Below the pieces are notes generated by a model. That model was not told the origin of the DNA, did not search any database, and saw only the letters and a program-made list of their open reading frames with translations. A stretch of DNA of 64,000 nt from Diaphorobacter aerolatus (GTDB lineage: Bacteria; Pseudomonadota; Gammaproteobacteria; Burkholderiales; Burkholderiaceae_C): the NCBI RefSeq assembly GCF_014489535.1, contig NZ_CP060783.1, positions 2,894,501-2,958,500 on the forward strand, written 5' to 3'. The stretch's first letter is position 1, and every line of letters begins with the position of its first letter. Position numbers and translations under genes: made by a program. Of this stretch, positions 28,175-39,346 are shown piece by piece.

Positions 28175-29538
28175 ATGAGCCTCACCACCGTCGCCAATCC
28201 CGCCAGCGCCGACAGCGCAGTCCGCACCGATGCCGCGTGGCTCGATGCCCACTGGATGCCGTTCACCGGCAATCGCAACTTCAAGGCCAACCCGCGCATG
28301 ATCGTCGGCGCCGAAGGGGCCTATCTGCATGACGACAAGGGCCGCAAGATATTCGACGGCCTCTCTGGCCTGTGGTGCACGGGTCTCGGCCACGGTCGCC
28401 GCGAGATCGCCGACGCCATCGGCAAGGCAGCGCTGCAACTCGACTACGCGCCAGCATTCCAGTTCGGTCACCCCGCTTCATTCGCGCTCGCCAACAAGAT
28501 CAAGGAGATCACGCCCCAGGGCCTCGACTACGTGTTCTTCACGGGCTCGGGCTCGGAAGCCGCAGACACCTCGCTCAAGATGGCGCGCGCCTACTGGCGG
28601 CTCAAGGGCCAGGGCAGCAAGACCGTGCTGATCGGCCGCGAAAAAGGCTACCACGGCGTGAACTTTGGCGGCATCTCGGTGGGCGGCATCGGTGGCAACC
28701 GCAAGATGTACGGCCAAGGCATTGCGGCCGACCACATGCCGCATACCCAGCCACCGGCAGGCACGTTCCAGAAGGGCATGGCCGAGGACGGCGGACGCGC
28801 ACTGGCCGACAAGCTGCTGGACATCATCGCGCTGCATGACGCCAGCAACGTGGCAGCCGTGATCATCGAGCCGTTTGCGGGCTCCGCCGGGGTGGTGATT
28901 CCCCCCAAGGGCTACCTCGAACGCATTCGCGAGATCTGCACGCAGAACCACATTCTGATGATTTTTGACGAGGTCATCACCGGCTTTGGCCGCTGCGGCG
29001 CAATGACCGGCGCGCACGCATTCGGCGTGGTGCCCGACATCATGAATTTCGCCAAGCAGGTCACCAACGGCTCGCAGCCCTTGGGCGGCTGCGTCGTGAC
29101 CAAGGACATCTACGACACATTCATGGCAGCCGGTGGCCCGAGTACATGCTCGAGTTCGCGCATGGCTATACCTACTCCGCGCACCCGATCGCCTGCGCCG
29201 CCGGTATCGCCGCGCTCGACCTGCTCGAACAGGAAGACGGCCCGGGCCGCGTGAAGGCGCTGGCACCGTACTTCGAGAATGCCGTGCACGGCCTCAAGGG
29301 CACGAAACACGTCGCCGACATCCGCAACTACGGACTGGCCGCTGGCCTCACCATCGAGCACGCACCGGGCGAGCCCGCCAGGCGCCCCTATGAAATCGCC
29401 ATGAAAATGTGGGAGCTGGGCTTCTACGTGCGCTACGGCGCAGACACCATCCAGTTGGCTCCTCCCTTCATCAGCGAGCGCGCCGAGATCGATCGCCTGA
29501 TCAACGCACTCGGCGAAACCATCCCGTCGGTGGGCTGA
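28175..29538 (+). CDS. bauA: Beta-alanine--pyruvate (omega) aminotransferase (frameshifted here)
   Basis: A 454-residue class III PLP aminotransferase that moves the amino group of beta-alanine (or similar omega-amino acids) to pyruvate, giving malonate semialdehyde. It shows HWMPFTGNRNFKANPRM, the cofactor loop FTGSGSEAADTSLKMAR, IFDEVITGFGR, and the lysine-bearing FAKQVTNGSQPLGG. The frame breaks near 29136, where one base is missing in GGCCCGAG (restored reading AAGGPEYMLEFAHGYTYS). The dehydrogenase that uses its product follows after 183 bp, and the LysR regulator is divergent. Confidence 0.9.
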
Positions 29539-29721
29539 ACCACCAACCCGCTACCGCCACCAACCCGGCGGTAGCCGATTGTTGTCAAACCGATCCGGTT
29601 TGAATGGATCAGGTATTAAGCAAGGAGCTACGCGATCAGCGCAGCGCCCGATACCACCACCCCAATGACTCCCAACAAATCATGAACTGAAGCCGTGTGG
29701 CTTCCAGCGAGGACATAAACC

Positions 29722-31238
29722 ATGAAAAACGACAAGAACGTTACTTCTACCGTGGGCCATCTGATCGATGGCAAGATCATTGCAGACACGGCACGCACAC
29801 AACCCGTGTTCAACCCCGCCACCGGCCAGTCAAGCATCAACGTCGCCCTCGCAAGCAAGGCCACGGTCGAAGAAGCCATTGCCTCCGCCGAAAAGGCTTT
29901 TCCCGCCTGGCGCAACACCCCTCCGCTCAAGCGCGCCCGCGTGATGAGCAAGCTGAAAGTCCTGCTCGAAGAAAACGCCGACCGGATTGCCGAACTCATC
30001 ACCGCCGAACACGGTAAAGTACTGGCCGACGCGCAGGGCGAATTGCAGCGCGGAATCGAGAACGTCGAATATGCAAGCTATGCGCCGCAACTGCTCAAGG
30101 GCGAGCACAGCCGCAACGTCGGACCCGGCATCGACAGCTGGAGCGAGTTCCAGGCCCTGGGCGTCACGGCAGGCATCACGCCGTTCAACTTCCCGGCGAT
30201 GGTGCCGCTATGGATGTGGCCCATGGCCGTGGCCTGCGGAAACACCTTTGTGCTCAAGCCTTCGGAACGCGATCCGTCGAGCACCATGCTCATCGCACAA
30301 CTCGCGCTCGAAGCCGGTCTGCCGCCGGGCGTGCTCAACGTGGTCAACGGTGACAAGGTTGCGGTCGACACGCTGCTGCAAGACCCACGCGTGAAGGCCG
30401 TGAGCTTCGTGGGCTCCACTCCGATTGCGGAATACATCTATTCCGAAGGCTGCAAGCACGGCAAGCGCGTGCAGGCCCTTGGCGGCGCAAAAAACCACGC
30501 CATCGTCATGCCTGACGCCGACATCGACAACGCCGTCACCGCGCTCATGGGCGCGGCCTATGGCAGCTGCGGCGAGCGCTGCATGGCGATCCCGCTGGTC
30601 GTGGCCATCGGCGATGAAACCGCAGACAAGGTGATCGACAGCCTCAAGGTCGAAATCCAAAAGATGAAGGTCGGCCCCGGCACCGACAACAGCAACGACA
30701 TGGGCCCCCTGGTCACCCGACAGCACTTCGAGAAGGTCAAAGGCTATGTGGATGCCGGTGTCGCCGAAGGCGCAAAACTCGTCGTGGACGGACGCGGCGT
30801 GAAGGTGGCGGGCCACGAAGACGGCTACTTCCTCGGCGCCTGCCTGTTCGACAACGTCAAGCCCGGCATGAAGATCTATCAGGAAGAAATCTTCGGCCCG
30901 GTCCTCGGCGTGGTGCGCGCGAAGAACCTGCAGGAAGCCATGAAGCTCATCGACGACCATGAGTACGGCAACGGCACCTGCATCTTCACCCGCGACGGCG
31001 AAGCCGCGCGCTACTTCACCGACCACATCCAGGTCGGCATGGTGGGCGTGAACGTGCCACTTCCCGTGCCCGTGGCTTACCACTCGTTTGGAGGGTGGAA
31101 GCGATCACTGTTCGGCGATCTGCACGCCTATGGACCGGATGCTGTGCGCTTTTACACGAAGCGCAAGACGATTACGCAGCGTTGGCCTTCGGCCGGGGTG
31201 CGGGAGGGGCTATGTTCAGCTTTCCTAGCAGCAAGTAG
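29722..31238 (+). CDS. mmsA: CoA-acylating (methyl)malonate-semialdehyde dehydrogenase (frameshift near the end)
   Basis: A 505-residue aldehyde dehydrogenase that converts malonate or methylmalonate semialdehyde to acetyl- or propionyl-CoA. The active-site Cys is in YGSCGERCMAIP, and PFNFPAMVPLWMWPMAVACGN is typical of MmsA/BauC. The true C-terminus REGAMFSFPSSK is reached only after restoring a G at about 31209 (GGGG-C); without it the frame runs on into unrelated sequence to 31350. With the upstream aminotransferase it completes beta-alanine breakdown; it could also serve valine or inositol catabolism. Confidence 0.92.
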
Positions 31239-31797
31239 TTTTTGTTTATTTGTTGTTGATTGCTGCTGTTTGAATGCTGCTGGCCGGGTCTCGCCCCGGC
31301 GGGCGAATTACTTTCTTTTGTCAAAAAAGAAAGTAATCAAAGAAAGTTGAGCCCGCTGTCCACGACCCCTCGCGTTGCGAGGGGCGACCTGGGGCGAGAC
31401 GGTCGTGCGGTGCACGGCAAAACTCGCTGCGAGCCTGCGGCTCTCCGCTCAAACAATTGCCGTGAGCTAGACATTGAAGCTGTTGCGTCACTTGACGCAA
31501 CAGCCACCGCACAACCGCCTCGCCCCAGGCGTGGTCAGAGGGCGGGAGTCGGCACTTCGCTGCGCTCGTGCAGTAGCGGGCACCAACGCCTCCACGCAAC
31601 TCAAACCCGGCACGAGCGCAGCGACGTGCCGAACGCACCTCTTTCCAGCTGACTTGCGGCGGTTGTCCGAGCGAAGTGACGAAGGAACGAAGCGAGTTCT
31701 GCCGCAGGTATTCAAAGCGCTTTTTGGTGCCTTTTTGGCAAGACTGACCCGTCCTGAATAAAGTTGACACCTTGGACTTGCAAAAAAGGCAAGCGAG

Positions 31798-32190
31798 ATG
31801 GAATCAGAGATCAAACGTACGCAGCGCGACTACACGCTGGCTTTTAAGCTGGCGGTGGTGGAGCAGGTAGAAAAAGGCGAGCTGACATACAGACAAGCGC
31901 AAAGCAAATACGGCATTCAGGGGAGATCGACCGTGTTGGTGTGGTTGCGCAAACACGGGCGACTGGGCTGGAGTGTTGGTGCATCATCTGCTGCCATGCG
32001 GATAGATAAAGAACCTCAGCCACTCACGCCTGAGCAACGGATCAAGGAGCTTGAAGTACAGCTCAAGGATTCTCAGCAGAAGGCGCAATTGTTTGAAGCA
32101 GTGATCGATGTGCTTCGCAAAGACTACGGAGTGCGTGTCGTAAAAAAGCCTTTGGGCAAGTTCTCCAGGAAAAACTCGTCCAAGGACTGA
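31798..32190 (+). CDS. IS3-family transposase OrfA
   Basis: A 130-residue helix-turn-helix protein (DYTLAFKLAVVEQVEKGELT, then TYRQAQSKYGIQGRSTVLVW) followed by a leucine-zipper-like segment (QRIKELEVQLKDSQQKAQLF). This is typical of IS3 OrfA, which binds the inverted repeats. Near its end the heptamer A-AAA-AAG at 32142-32148 is in the correct phase for -1 slippage, and the -1 frame is open from there into orfB, so an OrfAB fusion transposase is expected. Confidence 0.9.
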   Translation: MESEIKRTQRDYTLAFKLAVVEQVEKGELTYRQAQSKYGIQGRSTVLVWLRKHGRLGWSVGASSAAMRIDKEPQPLTPEQRIKELEVQLKDSQQKAQLFEAVIDVLRKDYGVRVVKKPLGKFSRKNSSKD

Positions 32191-32192
32191 GT

Positions 32193-33058
32193 GTGAGCAG
32201 AGCTTGCCAACACATGGGCATGAGCCGTCAGGCGCATTACCAGGGCTGCCAGCGCCACGCCGCGCGCATGAACCAGGCCCAGACGGTCGTGCAACTTGTT
32301 GAACACGAGCGCATGCGCCAACCCCGGGTGGGCACGCGCAAGCTCCAGAAAATGCTGGAGGTTCCGCTACAGAAGGCGGGTATAGCGATGGGACGGGACG
32401 CGCTGTTTGATGTGCTGCGCAACGCCAGAATGCTTGTTGCGCCAAAGCGGGCCTATCACAAGACAACTCACAGCCATCATCGCTTCAGGCGCCACCCGAA
32501 CCTGCTCAAGGCGGGCCACAGCAGGAGCAGGCCACAAGAAGCGAGCAAGTCTGGGTGGCGGACATCACCTACCTGCCCACGCAGGGAAAGTTCGTCTACC
32601 TGAGCCTGATCACAGACGCCTACTCACGCAAGATCGTGGGCTGGCATGTCCACGCAAGCCTGCAGACGCAGGAAGTGGCGCAGGCGTTCAAGAACGCATT
32701 GAAAGCACGACAAAGCCAGCAACCACTGACGCATCATTCGGACAGAGGCATTCAATACTGCGCAGACTACTACCAGGAGTTGCACAAGCGTCACGGGGTG
32801 ACGTGCTCGATGACCGATGGCTACGACTGCTACCAGAATGCACTGGCCGAGCGGGTCAACGGAATCCTGAAAGGTGAGTTACTACTTCAAAGGCCAGCCG
32901 ATCTGGCCCAGGCCAGGCGAATGGTGAAGGAGTCCGTGCAGATATACAACTGCGAGAGACTGCACACATCGCTGAAAATGCAGACGCCCAATGCTGTGCA
33001 CCGGGCGTCTATGGCCGAATTACTCCGGAATGTTCAACCGTCTAAAGTGTCAACGTAA
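32193..33058 (+). CDS. IS3-family transposase OrfB, DDE integrase (frameshifted here)
   Basis: A 288-residue OrfB with the HTH_21-type N-terminus (RQPRVGTRKLQKMLEVPL) and an rve integrase core. The DDE residues are visible in VADITYLPTQ (first D), THHSDRGIQYC (second D) and NALAERVNGILK (E). A base is missing near 32514 (GGGCCACAG; restored reading LLKAGPQQEQATRSEQVWVA), so as written the element would be inactive. Given the same lesion type elsewhere this may be a sequence error. It is normally translated as an OrfAB fusion. Confidence 0.88.
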
Positions 33059-33298
33059 TTTAGGACGGGTCAGACAAAAAGGTACTGCGCCGCCGGGCGC
33101 AATCCCGGCCAGCAGCACAAAAACCGTCCCCAAAACAAAAACAGCTCAAGAATATCCACAGCCCCCGGAGGCTCTCGGCATAGTCCGCCCCGAGCAGGAG
33201 ACGGGCAAGCGGCCTACAATCGGCTCCCCTGTTCATGCTGACGGCTGACACAGATCATTAAATTCCGCCCTCAGCTTTGCCTTCGCTGGAGACTCTTG

Positions 33299-35608
33299 AT
33301 GTCCGAGAATACGGCCCCGACCCCTGTTGATAAACGCGCTCAGTTGCGCAAAGCGGCGCTTGAATACCACGAGTTTCCGAAGCCCGGCAAGATCACGATT
33401 GCTGCGACCAAGCAGATGATCAACCAGCACGATCTGGCGCTGGCCTATTCGCCCGGCGTGGCGGCCCCCTGCGAAGAGATCGTCAAGGACCCGAACAACG
33501 CATTCCGCTACACGGCGCGTGGCAATCTGGTGGGCGTGGTCACCAACGGCACGGCGGTGCTGGGCCTGGGCGACATCGGCGCGCTGGCCGGCAAGCCGGT
33601 CATGGAAGGCAAGGCCGTGCTGTTCAAGAAATTCTCCGGCATCGATGTGTTCGACATCGAGATCGACGAGAAGGACCCGGACAAGCTCGTGGAAATCATC
33701 GCCGCGCTCGAACCGACGTTCGGCGGCATCAATCTCGAAGACATCAAGGCACCCGACTGCTTCTATGTGGAGCGCAAGCTGCGCGAGCGCATGAAGATTC
33801 CGGTCTTCCATGACGACCAGCACGGCACGGCCATCACCGTGGGCGCGGCCATCATCAATGGCCTGAAGGTTGCGGGCAAGGACATCAAGAGCGTCAAGCT
33901 CGTGGCCTCGGGCGCAGGTGCTGCGGCGCTCGCGTGCCTGGGTCTGCTGATCAAGCTCGGCATGCCGCGCGAGAACATCTGGGTGACCGACATTGCGGGC
34001 GTGGTCTACGAAGGCCGCACCGAGCTGATGGACGAGGACAAGGCGTTCTTCGCGCAGAACACGCCGCTGCGCAAACTTGCGGAGGTGATCGTTGACGCCG
34101 ACGTGTTCCTCGGTCTCTCGGCGGGCGGCGTGCTCAAGCAGGACATGGTCAGGACGATGGCGGCCAATCCGCTGATCTTCGCGCTGGCCAATCCGAATCC
34201 CGAAATCGCGCCCGAGGACGTGAAGGCCGTGCGCGACGACGCGATCATCGCCACGGGCCGCACCGATTATCCGAACCAGGTCAACAACGTCCTGTGCTTC
34301 CCCTACATCTTTCGCGGTGCGCTCGATTGCGGTGCGACGACCATCACGACCGAGATGGAAATCGCCGCCGTGCACGCAATCGCCGAGCTGGCGCAGGCCG
34401 AGCAAAGCGAGGTGGTCGCCGCCGCCTATGTGGGCGAACAACTGGCATTTGGTCGTGAATACCTGATTCCCAAGCCGTTTGACCCGCGCCTGATGATGAA
34501 GATCGCTCCGGCGGTTGCCAAGGCCGCGGCCGACAGCGGCGTGGCCCTGCGCCCGATCGAGGACATGGACGCATACAGCGACCACCTGCAGACATTTGTC
34601 TACGCCTCGGGCACGACGATGAAGCCGATCTTCACCGCCGCGCGAGCGGCCGCGAAGAAACGCATTGCCTACGCCGAAGGCGAAGAAGAACGCGTGCTGC
34701 GCGCGGCGCAGATCGTGGCCGATGAGAACGTCGCGCGCCCCACGCTGATCGGCCGTCCCGCCATCATTGCCCAGCGCATCGAGAAATTCGGCCTGCGCCT
34801 CAAGGAAGGCCAGGACTACGATGTGGTGAACGTCGAGGACGATCACCGCTACCGCGACTTCTGGCAGACCTACCACCGCATGACGGAACGCAAGGGCATC
34901 ACCGCCCCGGTCGCCAAGATCGAAATGCGACGCCGCCTGACGCTGATTGCTTCCATGTTGCTGCACAAGGGCGAAGTGGACGGAATGATCTGCGGCACCT
35001 GGGGCTTTACCGCGCATCACCTCAACTACATCGATCAGGTGATCGGCATGCGCGCGGGCTGCAACACCTATGCCTGCATGAACGGCCTGCTGTTGCCGGA
35101 TCGCCAGGTGTTCCTGGTGGACACGCACGTCAACTACGACCCGACCGCCGCCCAGCTTGCCGAGATCACCGTGATGGCCGCCGAAGAAATGATGCGTTTT
35201 GGCATCAAGCCCAAGGCCGCGTTGTTGTCACATTCCAATTTCGGATCGAGCAACCATCCGAGCGCAGTAAAAATGCGGGAAACGCTGGAAATCCTCAAGA
35301 TCCAGGCGCCATGGCTGGAGGTCGATGGCGAGATGCACGGCGACGTGGCGCTGGACGCCAAGTCACGCGCGTCCATCATGCCGCACAGCACGCTATCGGG
35401 CGACGCAAACCTGTTGGTGATGCCCAACATCGACGCCGCCAATATTTCCTACAACCTGCTCAAGACCGCCGCGGGCGGCGGCATTGCCATCGGCCCCGTA
35501 CTGCTGGGCGCGGCCGAGCCGGTGCACATCCTCACGGCGAGTGCCACGGTGCGCCGGATCGTGAACATGACGGCCCTGACGGTGGCCGACGCAAACGCCG
35601 CGCGCTAG
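33299..35608 (+). CDS. maeB: NADP-dependent malic enzyme with phosphotransacetylase-like domain
   Basis: A 769-residue, frame-intact MaeB-type enzyme that oxidatively decarboxylates malate to pyruvate. Residues about 1-430 are the malic enzyme part ([31 protein letters not shown] with substrate residues, and the nucleotide loop [14 protein letters not shown]). Residues about 435-769 are a catalytically inactive phosphate acetyltransferase-like domain that binds acetyl-CoA in homologues. The ATG at 33299 has GGAGA upstream; a TTG one codon earlier is possible. A strong terminator follows at 35643. Confidence 0.95.
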   Translation: MSENTAPTPVDKRAQLRKAALEYHEFPKPGKITIAATKQMINQHDLALAYSPGVAAPCEEIVKDPNNAFRYTARGNLVGVVTNGTAVLGLGDIGALAGKPVMEGKAVLFKKFSGIDVFDIEIDEKDPDKLVEIIAALEPTFGGINLEDIKAPDCFYVERKLRERMKIPVFHDDQHGTAITVGAAIINGLKVAGKDIKSVKLVASGAGAAALACLGLLIKLGMPRENIWVTDIAGVVYEGRTELMDEDKAFFAQNTPLRKLAEVIVDADVFLGLSAGGVLKQDMVRTMAANPLIFALANPNPEIAPEDVKAVRDDAIIATGRTDYPNQVNNVLCFPYIFRGALDCGATTITTEMEIAAVHAIAELAQAEQSEVVAAAYVGEQLAFGREYLIPKPFDPRLMMKIAPAVAKAAADSGVALRPIEDMDAYSDHLQTFVYASGTTMKPIFTAARAAAKKRIAYAEGEEERVLRAAQIVADENVARPTLIGRPAIIAQRIEKFGLRLKEGQDYDVVNVEDDHRYRDFWQTYHRMTERKGITAPVAKIEMRRRLTLIASMLLHKGEVDGMICGTWGFTAHHLNYIDQVIGMRAGCNTYACMNGLLLPDRQVFLVDTHVNYDPTAAQLAEITVMAAEEMMRFGIKPKAALLSHSNFGSSNHPSAVKMRETLEILKIQAPWLEVDGEMHGDVALDAKSRASIMPHSTLSGDANLLVMPNIDAANISYNLLKTAAGGGIAIGPVLLGAAEPVHILTASATVRRIVNMTALTVADANAAR

Positions 35609-35642
35609 CCACCAGGCTCGCCTTGTCAGAACCTGCTCATAC

Positions 35643-35680
35643 AAGGGACTGCTCAATTTTTGAGCAGTCCCTTGCTTTTT
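35643..35680 (+). terminator. Rho-independent terminator of maeB
   Basis: AAGGGACTGCTCAA pairs perfectly with TTGAGCAGTCCCTT across a three-T loop, followed by GCTTTTTG. It lies 34 bp after the maeB stop. Confidence 0.9.
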
Positions 35681-35749
35681 GCGGGTGTTTGAGTCAAACT
35701 ATTGCCTCGAAATTCCGGGTAAACCCGTAGTTTTCGAAAGGTGTCGTTG

Positions 35750-36176
35750 ATGTTGAAAGCTGTCGCCGTATCGGCGCATGGAACCGGTCTCAGAACTGGT
35801 TTGGCAGGTTTGGCGTACGCTTTGTTGATGACGGTGCCCGTCTGGGCTCCGGCCACTTCGCTCGCGCGCCAGAACACCGCTGATCCGGTCTCCATCCCCA
35901 TTGCAGTTGCCGAATTGCCGCGCGAGGCGCGCAGCACCTATGCATTGATCAAGGATGGCGGTCCGTTTGCGCAGGACAAGGACGGTTCGATTTTTGGTAA
36001 CTACGAGCGCCAGCTTCCCAGGGCGCGGCGTGGTTACTACCGTGAGTACACCGTCAAAACGCCTGGAGCCCGCAATCGGGGGCTCGGCGCATCGTCTGCG
36101 GGGGCCACCCCGGGTTCCCGACGCTTGCTACTACACCAACGATCACTACGCGAGTTTCCGAGAGATCAAGGAATAA
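35750..36176 (+). CDS. Secreted guanyl-specific ribonuclease, N1/T1/barnase type (two frameshifts here)
   Basis: A 142-residue secreted RNase. An N-terminal hydrophobic signal (LAYALLMTVPVWAPATSLA) precedes a microbial RNase domain with LPREARSTYALIKDGGPF, the catalytic YREYTVKTPGARNRGARRI block, and the histidine of CYYTNDHYASF. Two single-base losses near 36081 (GGGGG) and 36107 (GGGGGCC) split the frame; restoring both rejoins VCGGPPRVPDACYYTNDHY. A barstar-family inhibitor follows, giving a toxin/antidote-like pair. Confidence 0.85.
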
Positions 36177-36324
36177 AAGTCGACCTGTCGCCAATATGCG
36201 CACCCTGTAGGGAACTGACCCTTGGCGAGAGCCGGTTATGGGCCGACAATTCCGCGTTCCCCGAATTGAACCGAAACATTCATCTTTTGTGGATATCCAA
36301 CAAGAAAGAGCAACGGAGATGGAA

Positions 36325-36747
36325 ATGCCACTTCGTCACGATCAGGACAGTACGCTGCTGCGCGGTGTTCGTCCCAATATCGTCCAGTCCATCCGCGCCT
36401 ATCGCATCCAGGATCTGCAGACCGCAGCCCAGGCGATGGGCAACCACTTCCTGTACGCCAATCTGGCGCATGCCCAGTCCAAGCAGGACATTCTCGACCT
36501 GATCGCCCAGCAGTTCATGTTCCCGGCGCACTTCGGCAAGAATTTCGATGCGCTGTACGACTGCATGACCGATCCGCTGCACAAGTCGGGGCCGCAGCCC
36601 GGGTTCATCGTGGTGCTCGAGCAGATACCCACCACGCCGAAGTTCGACAAGGAAGCGCGCGAGCAGCTCCTGGACATCTTCCGCGACGCTGCCGACTACT
36701 GGGCCGACCGCAAGGTGGCATTCCGCTGTTTCTATTCTTTTCTGTAG
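36325..36747 (+). CDS. Barstar-family RNase inhibitor
   Basis: At least 140 residues with the barstar signature: SIRAYRIQDLQTAAQAMGNH, then QQFMFPAHFGKNFDALYDCMTD and the C-terminal KVAFRCFYSF. It should bind and block the cytoplasmic form of the RNase encoded just upstream. I use the ATG at 36325 because GGAG lies six bases before it; an ATG at 36319 is two codons upstream. The frame may continue past 36747 to 36950 if one T is missing from TTTT near 36740 (see the next entry). Confidence 0.88.
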   Translation: MPLRHDQDSTLLRGVRPNIVQSIRAYRIQDLQTAAQAMGNHFLYANLAHAQSKQDILDLIAQQFMFPAHFGKNFDALYDCMTDPLHKSGPQPGFIVVLEQIPTTPKFDKEAREQLLDIFRDAADYWADRKVAFRCFYSFL

Positions 36748-36950
36748 CCCGTTCTGCAACCTCAGGCCAAGTGGAACGGGCCAACGTGGCCGAAGCCGCC
36801 GCACCTCGTCGGCGCTCTCCTGCTATTGAAATCGTAGTAGATACATCCAGCGGCGAGAAAATGCCCACCGACAAGATCGTGGACGTTTCGCCGCAGGCCC
36901 TGCGCATGAGCAGTCCGTTCAACGCCACCTACTGGCTGGCGGCGGCCTGA
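36748..36950 (+). other. Possible frameshifted C-terminal extension of the barstar gene
   Basis: An open frame ends at a TGA at 36950 and reads ARSATSGQVERANVAEAAAP and then IEIVVDTSSGEKMPTDKIVD and FNATYWLAAA. It has the GC-rich third positions of a coding region but no good start of its own. Adding one base near 36740 makes it continuous with barstar (FYSFSVARSA) and makes the combined length a multiple of three. It could instead be a separate short gene. No homology was recognised. Confidence 0.35.
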
Positions 36951-37020
36951 AAAGCCCAACGAAAATCGCGTCCATTCATCGCAATCGACGCGATTTTTGT
37001 TGCCTGCGACCTCAGCGCCG

Positions 37021-37802
37021 TCAGGAATGCGGTGCGGGCGGTTTCAACTCGAGCGCCAACCGCACATAGTCCTCCACCGGCACTTCCTCGGCGCGCCGCT
37101 GCACATCGAACTCCCCGGTGAATCCGCGCGCCTGAAGCCACGCGCCCAGCGTGTGCCGCAGCTTCTTGCGCCGCTGGGAAAAGGCCACCTGCACCATCTC
37201 CTCCATCAGTTTCACGTCCACCGGCGCGGGATTGGCGCGCGGAACCATGCGCACCACGGCGCTGTTCACGCGCGGCGGCGGGTCGAAACTTCCGGGGGCA
37301 CGAACAGGAAGTTCTCCATCTCGTAGCGCCACTGCAGCATCACCGACAAGCGACCGTAGTCGCCCGACGAGGGCGTACCGACCATGCGGTCGATGACCTC
37401 CTTTTGCAGCATGAAGTGCTGATCCTGAATCACATCGACATAGTCGAGCAGGTGAAACAGGATGGGCGTGGAGATGTTGTAGGGAAGATTGCCCACGACA
37501 CGCACCTTGGGCACCTTCATGTCGGCGGCGAGCTTGCGGAAGTCCACGCGCAGCACGTCGGATTCGACCACGGTGAGCTGTCCGTGCCCGCGCAGGCGCT
37601 GCGCCAGATCGCGGTCGAGCTCGATTACGGTGAGGTGCCCGAGGCGCTCCACGAGTGGCTGGGTGAGCGCCGCCAGACCCGGGCCGATTTCCACCATCGG
37701 CTCGCCGGCCACGGGCGCGATGCCGCTGACGATGGACTCGATGATGTAGGTATCGCTCAGGAAATGCTGGCCGAAGCGTTTGCGCGGAATGTGCTTGCTC
37801 AT
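37021..37802 (-). CDS. rsmA: 16S rRNA dimethyladenosine transferase RsmA/KsgA (frameshifted here)
   Basis: A 260-residue SAM-dependent enzyme that dimethylates two adenosines near the 3' end of 16S r[13 protein letters not shown] at the N-terminus, the SAM loop [14 protein letters not shown] and the catalytic [10 protein letters not shown] are visible. A missing C near 37295 in CCCCC breaks the frame; the restored reading is [20 protein letters not shown]. It is the last gene of the lptD-surA-rsmA block, a linkage conserved in many proteobacteria. Confidence 0.93.
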
Positions 37803-37854
37803 AATGAAAATTGGCAGCCGGTGCTGCCATTCGAATACGCGATCCTGGGATTGT

Positions 37855-39261
37855 TCATTGCGGCGGTTCGCGGAATTCCACGTAGGCCCTCGAACGGGCC
37901 TCCTGCACCCAGTGCGTGTAGGCTTCTTCGAGCTTCTTCTCGCGCACCACGTCGCGAACCATCTCGCGCTGTTCGCGCTGCGTCAGCTTGACTTCGCGGC
38001 GATCGATCAACTGGATCAGGTGCATGCCGAAACGCGAGAGAAACGGCTGGCTCATCTGACCGGGCTGCAGCGATTCGACGACCTGCTCGAACTCCGGCAC
38101 ATAGCGGCCCGAACCCGCCCAGCCCAGATCACCGCCGTTCTGCGCGCTGCCGTCCTGCGAATGTTCGCGGGCCAGCGACTCGAACGTGGCCTGTCCGCTT
38201 TCCACGCGGCGGCGGTAGTCCTCAAGACGTTGCGCGGCTTCCTGCTCGGACATCTTGGCGTTCATGCGCAGGAGAATGTGGCGCACGTGCGATTGCACCG
38301 CTACGGTCGGCACACCGGTGAGCGAGCGATCCACCACCTTGAGAATGTGGAACCCCGCGGGCGAGCGGATCGGACCCACGACGCTGCCGACCGCAGCCTT
38401 CTGCGTGGCGGAGACGAACAGCTCCGGGTAGCGATCCGCAGGACGCAAACCCATCAGCCCGCCCTGCGCGGCATCGGCCGCATTGGACGATGCGCGGGCC
38501 ACCTCGAAGAAATCCTTGCCGTCGCGAATCTCGCCCGCGAGCTGATCGGCCTTCGCCTTCTGCGCCTGCACCTGATCGGCCGAAGCACCCTCGGGCACGG
38601 CGATCAGGATGTGGCCCAGATTGATTTCCGCATTCGCTGCCGCGCTGGCGGAGGCACCGCGCTGGTCGCGCAAATGCTGGTCGATGTCGGCCTCCGAGAC
38701 CTTGACGCGCGAATCCACTTCGCGCTCGCGAAGGCGTTGCACCAGCATCTGGTTGCGCAACTCGGCACGGAACTGCTCGCGGGTGATGCCGTCCTGCGCG
38801 AGGCGGCGATACATGTCTTCCTCGGCGATCTTGTTCTGCTGCGCCACCGACTTCACGGCCTGGGATACCGCGTAGTCGTCCACCTTGAGGCCCATTTCCT
38901 TGGCGTTCTGCAGCTGGATCTTCTCCATCACCAGACGCTCGAGCACCTCCTTGGCCAGAACGCGCTCGGGCGGCGGGGTCGCGCCCTGCGCCTGTGCCTG
39001 GGCGCGCACGCGCTCCATGCGGATCAGCACGTCGTTGTTGGTGATTGGCTCGGAGTTCACCACCGCGACGATGTAGTCGGCCGAACGCGTCGTGACGCGA
39101 CCGTTGGTATTGGCCGGTGGCAGCGTCACGCTGGGCGACAGGCGCGGCGCCTGGGGTGTGCCTGCGGGCCGCAAGCCTTGCGCGGACGCGCCCAGAGGCA
39201 ACAGGGCGGCGGACAAGGCGGCGGCGGATACGAGACCCAAGGTCAGTGCGCGAATTTTCAT
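37855..39261 (-). CDS. surA: Periplasmic peptidyl-prolyl isomerase and chaperone SurA
   Basis: A 468-residue chaperone for outer-membrane proteins. After the signal peptide ([20 protein letters not shown]) come the N-terminal chaperone domain ([20 protein letters not shown]) and two parvulin domains, starting near [11 protein letters not shown] and [11 protein letters not shown], each with the GGLMG or GGDLGW motif. The start at 39261 puts the signal peptide at the N-terminus. It lies downstream of lptD, whose product it helps to fold, and upstream of rsmA. Confidence 0.95.
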   Translation of the reverse strand: MKIRALTLGLVSAAALSAALLPLGASAQGLRPAGTPQAPRLSPSVTLPPANTNGRVTTRSADYIVAVVNSEPITNNDVLIRMERVRAQAQAQGATPPPERVLAKEVLERLVMEKIQLQNAKEMGLKVDDYAVSQAVKSVAQQNKIAEEDMYRRLAQDGITREQFRAELRNQMLVQRLREREVDSRVKVSEADIDQHLRDQRGASASAAANAEINLGHILIAVPEGASADQVQAQKAKADQLAGEIRDGKDFFEVARASSNAADAAQGGLMGLRPADRYPELFVSATQKAAVGSVVGPIRSPAGFHILKVVDRSLTGVPTVAVQSHVRHILLRMNAKMSEQEAAQRLEDYRRRVESGQATFESLAREHSQDGSAQNGGDLGWAGSGRYVPEFEQVVESLQPGQMSQPFLSRFGMHLIQLIDRREVKLTQREQREMVRDVVREKKLEEAYTHWVQEARSRAYVEFREPPQ

Positions 39262-39346
39262 GACATCTTCAATGGTAAACGGGTGATTTCCACCCCTTGC
39301 GGCACGTGGCATTCAATCGCTGATGCGTCGGGCTGCCGCTGCATGG

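Larger units (their letters stand above)
31745..33072 (+). mobile_element. IS3-family insertion sequence (1328 bp)
   Basis: Terminal inverted repeats of 26 bp are visible: TGACCCGTCCTGAATAAAGT at the left and the complement of TGACCCGTCCTAAATTACGT at the right, both continuing TGACAC. A 3-bp direct repeat GAC flanks both ends (31742-31744 and 33073-33075), typical of IS3-family transposition. It encodes orfA and orfB in overlapping frames linked by a programmed frameshift site. Confidence 0.92.
31276..33116. repeat. ~510-bp terminal-inverted-repeat element, interrupted by an IS3 element
   Basis: The outer ends GCTGCTGGCCGGG (31276 on) and its complement (ending 33116) extend into about 45 bp of related inverted sequence. 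Excising the IS and one copy of its 3-bp duplication rejoins CCTTTTTGGCAAGAC to AAAAAGG. Inside the left end, 31307-31337 is a near-perfect AT-rich palindrome (ATTACTTTCTTTT and its complement) that could act as a terminator for mmsA. No convincing gene lies in 31239-31744. The element looks like a dispersed non-autonomous repeat. Confidence 0.6.

Noticed and set aside
31239-31350. A C-terminal extension of the semialdehyde dehydrogenase to 31350
   Set aside because: The normal family C-terminus ending SFPSSK appears in the adjacent frame after restoring one G, so the extension is an artefact.
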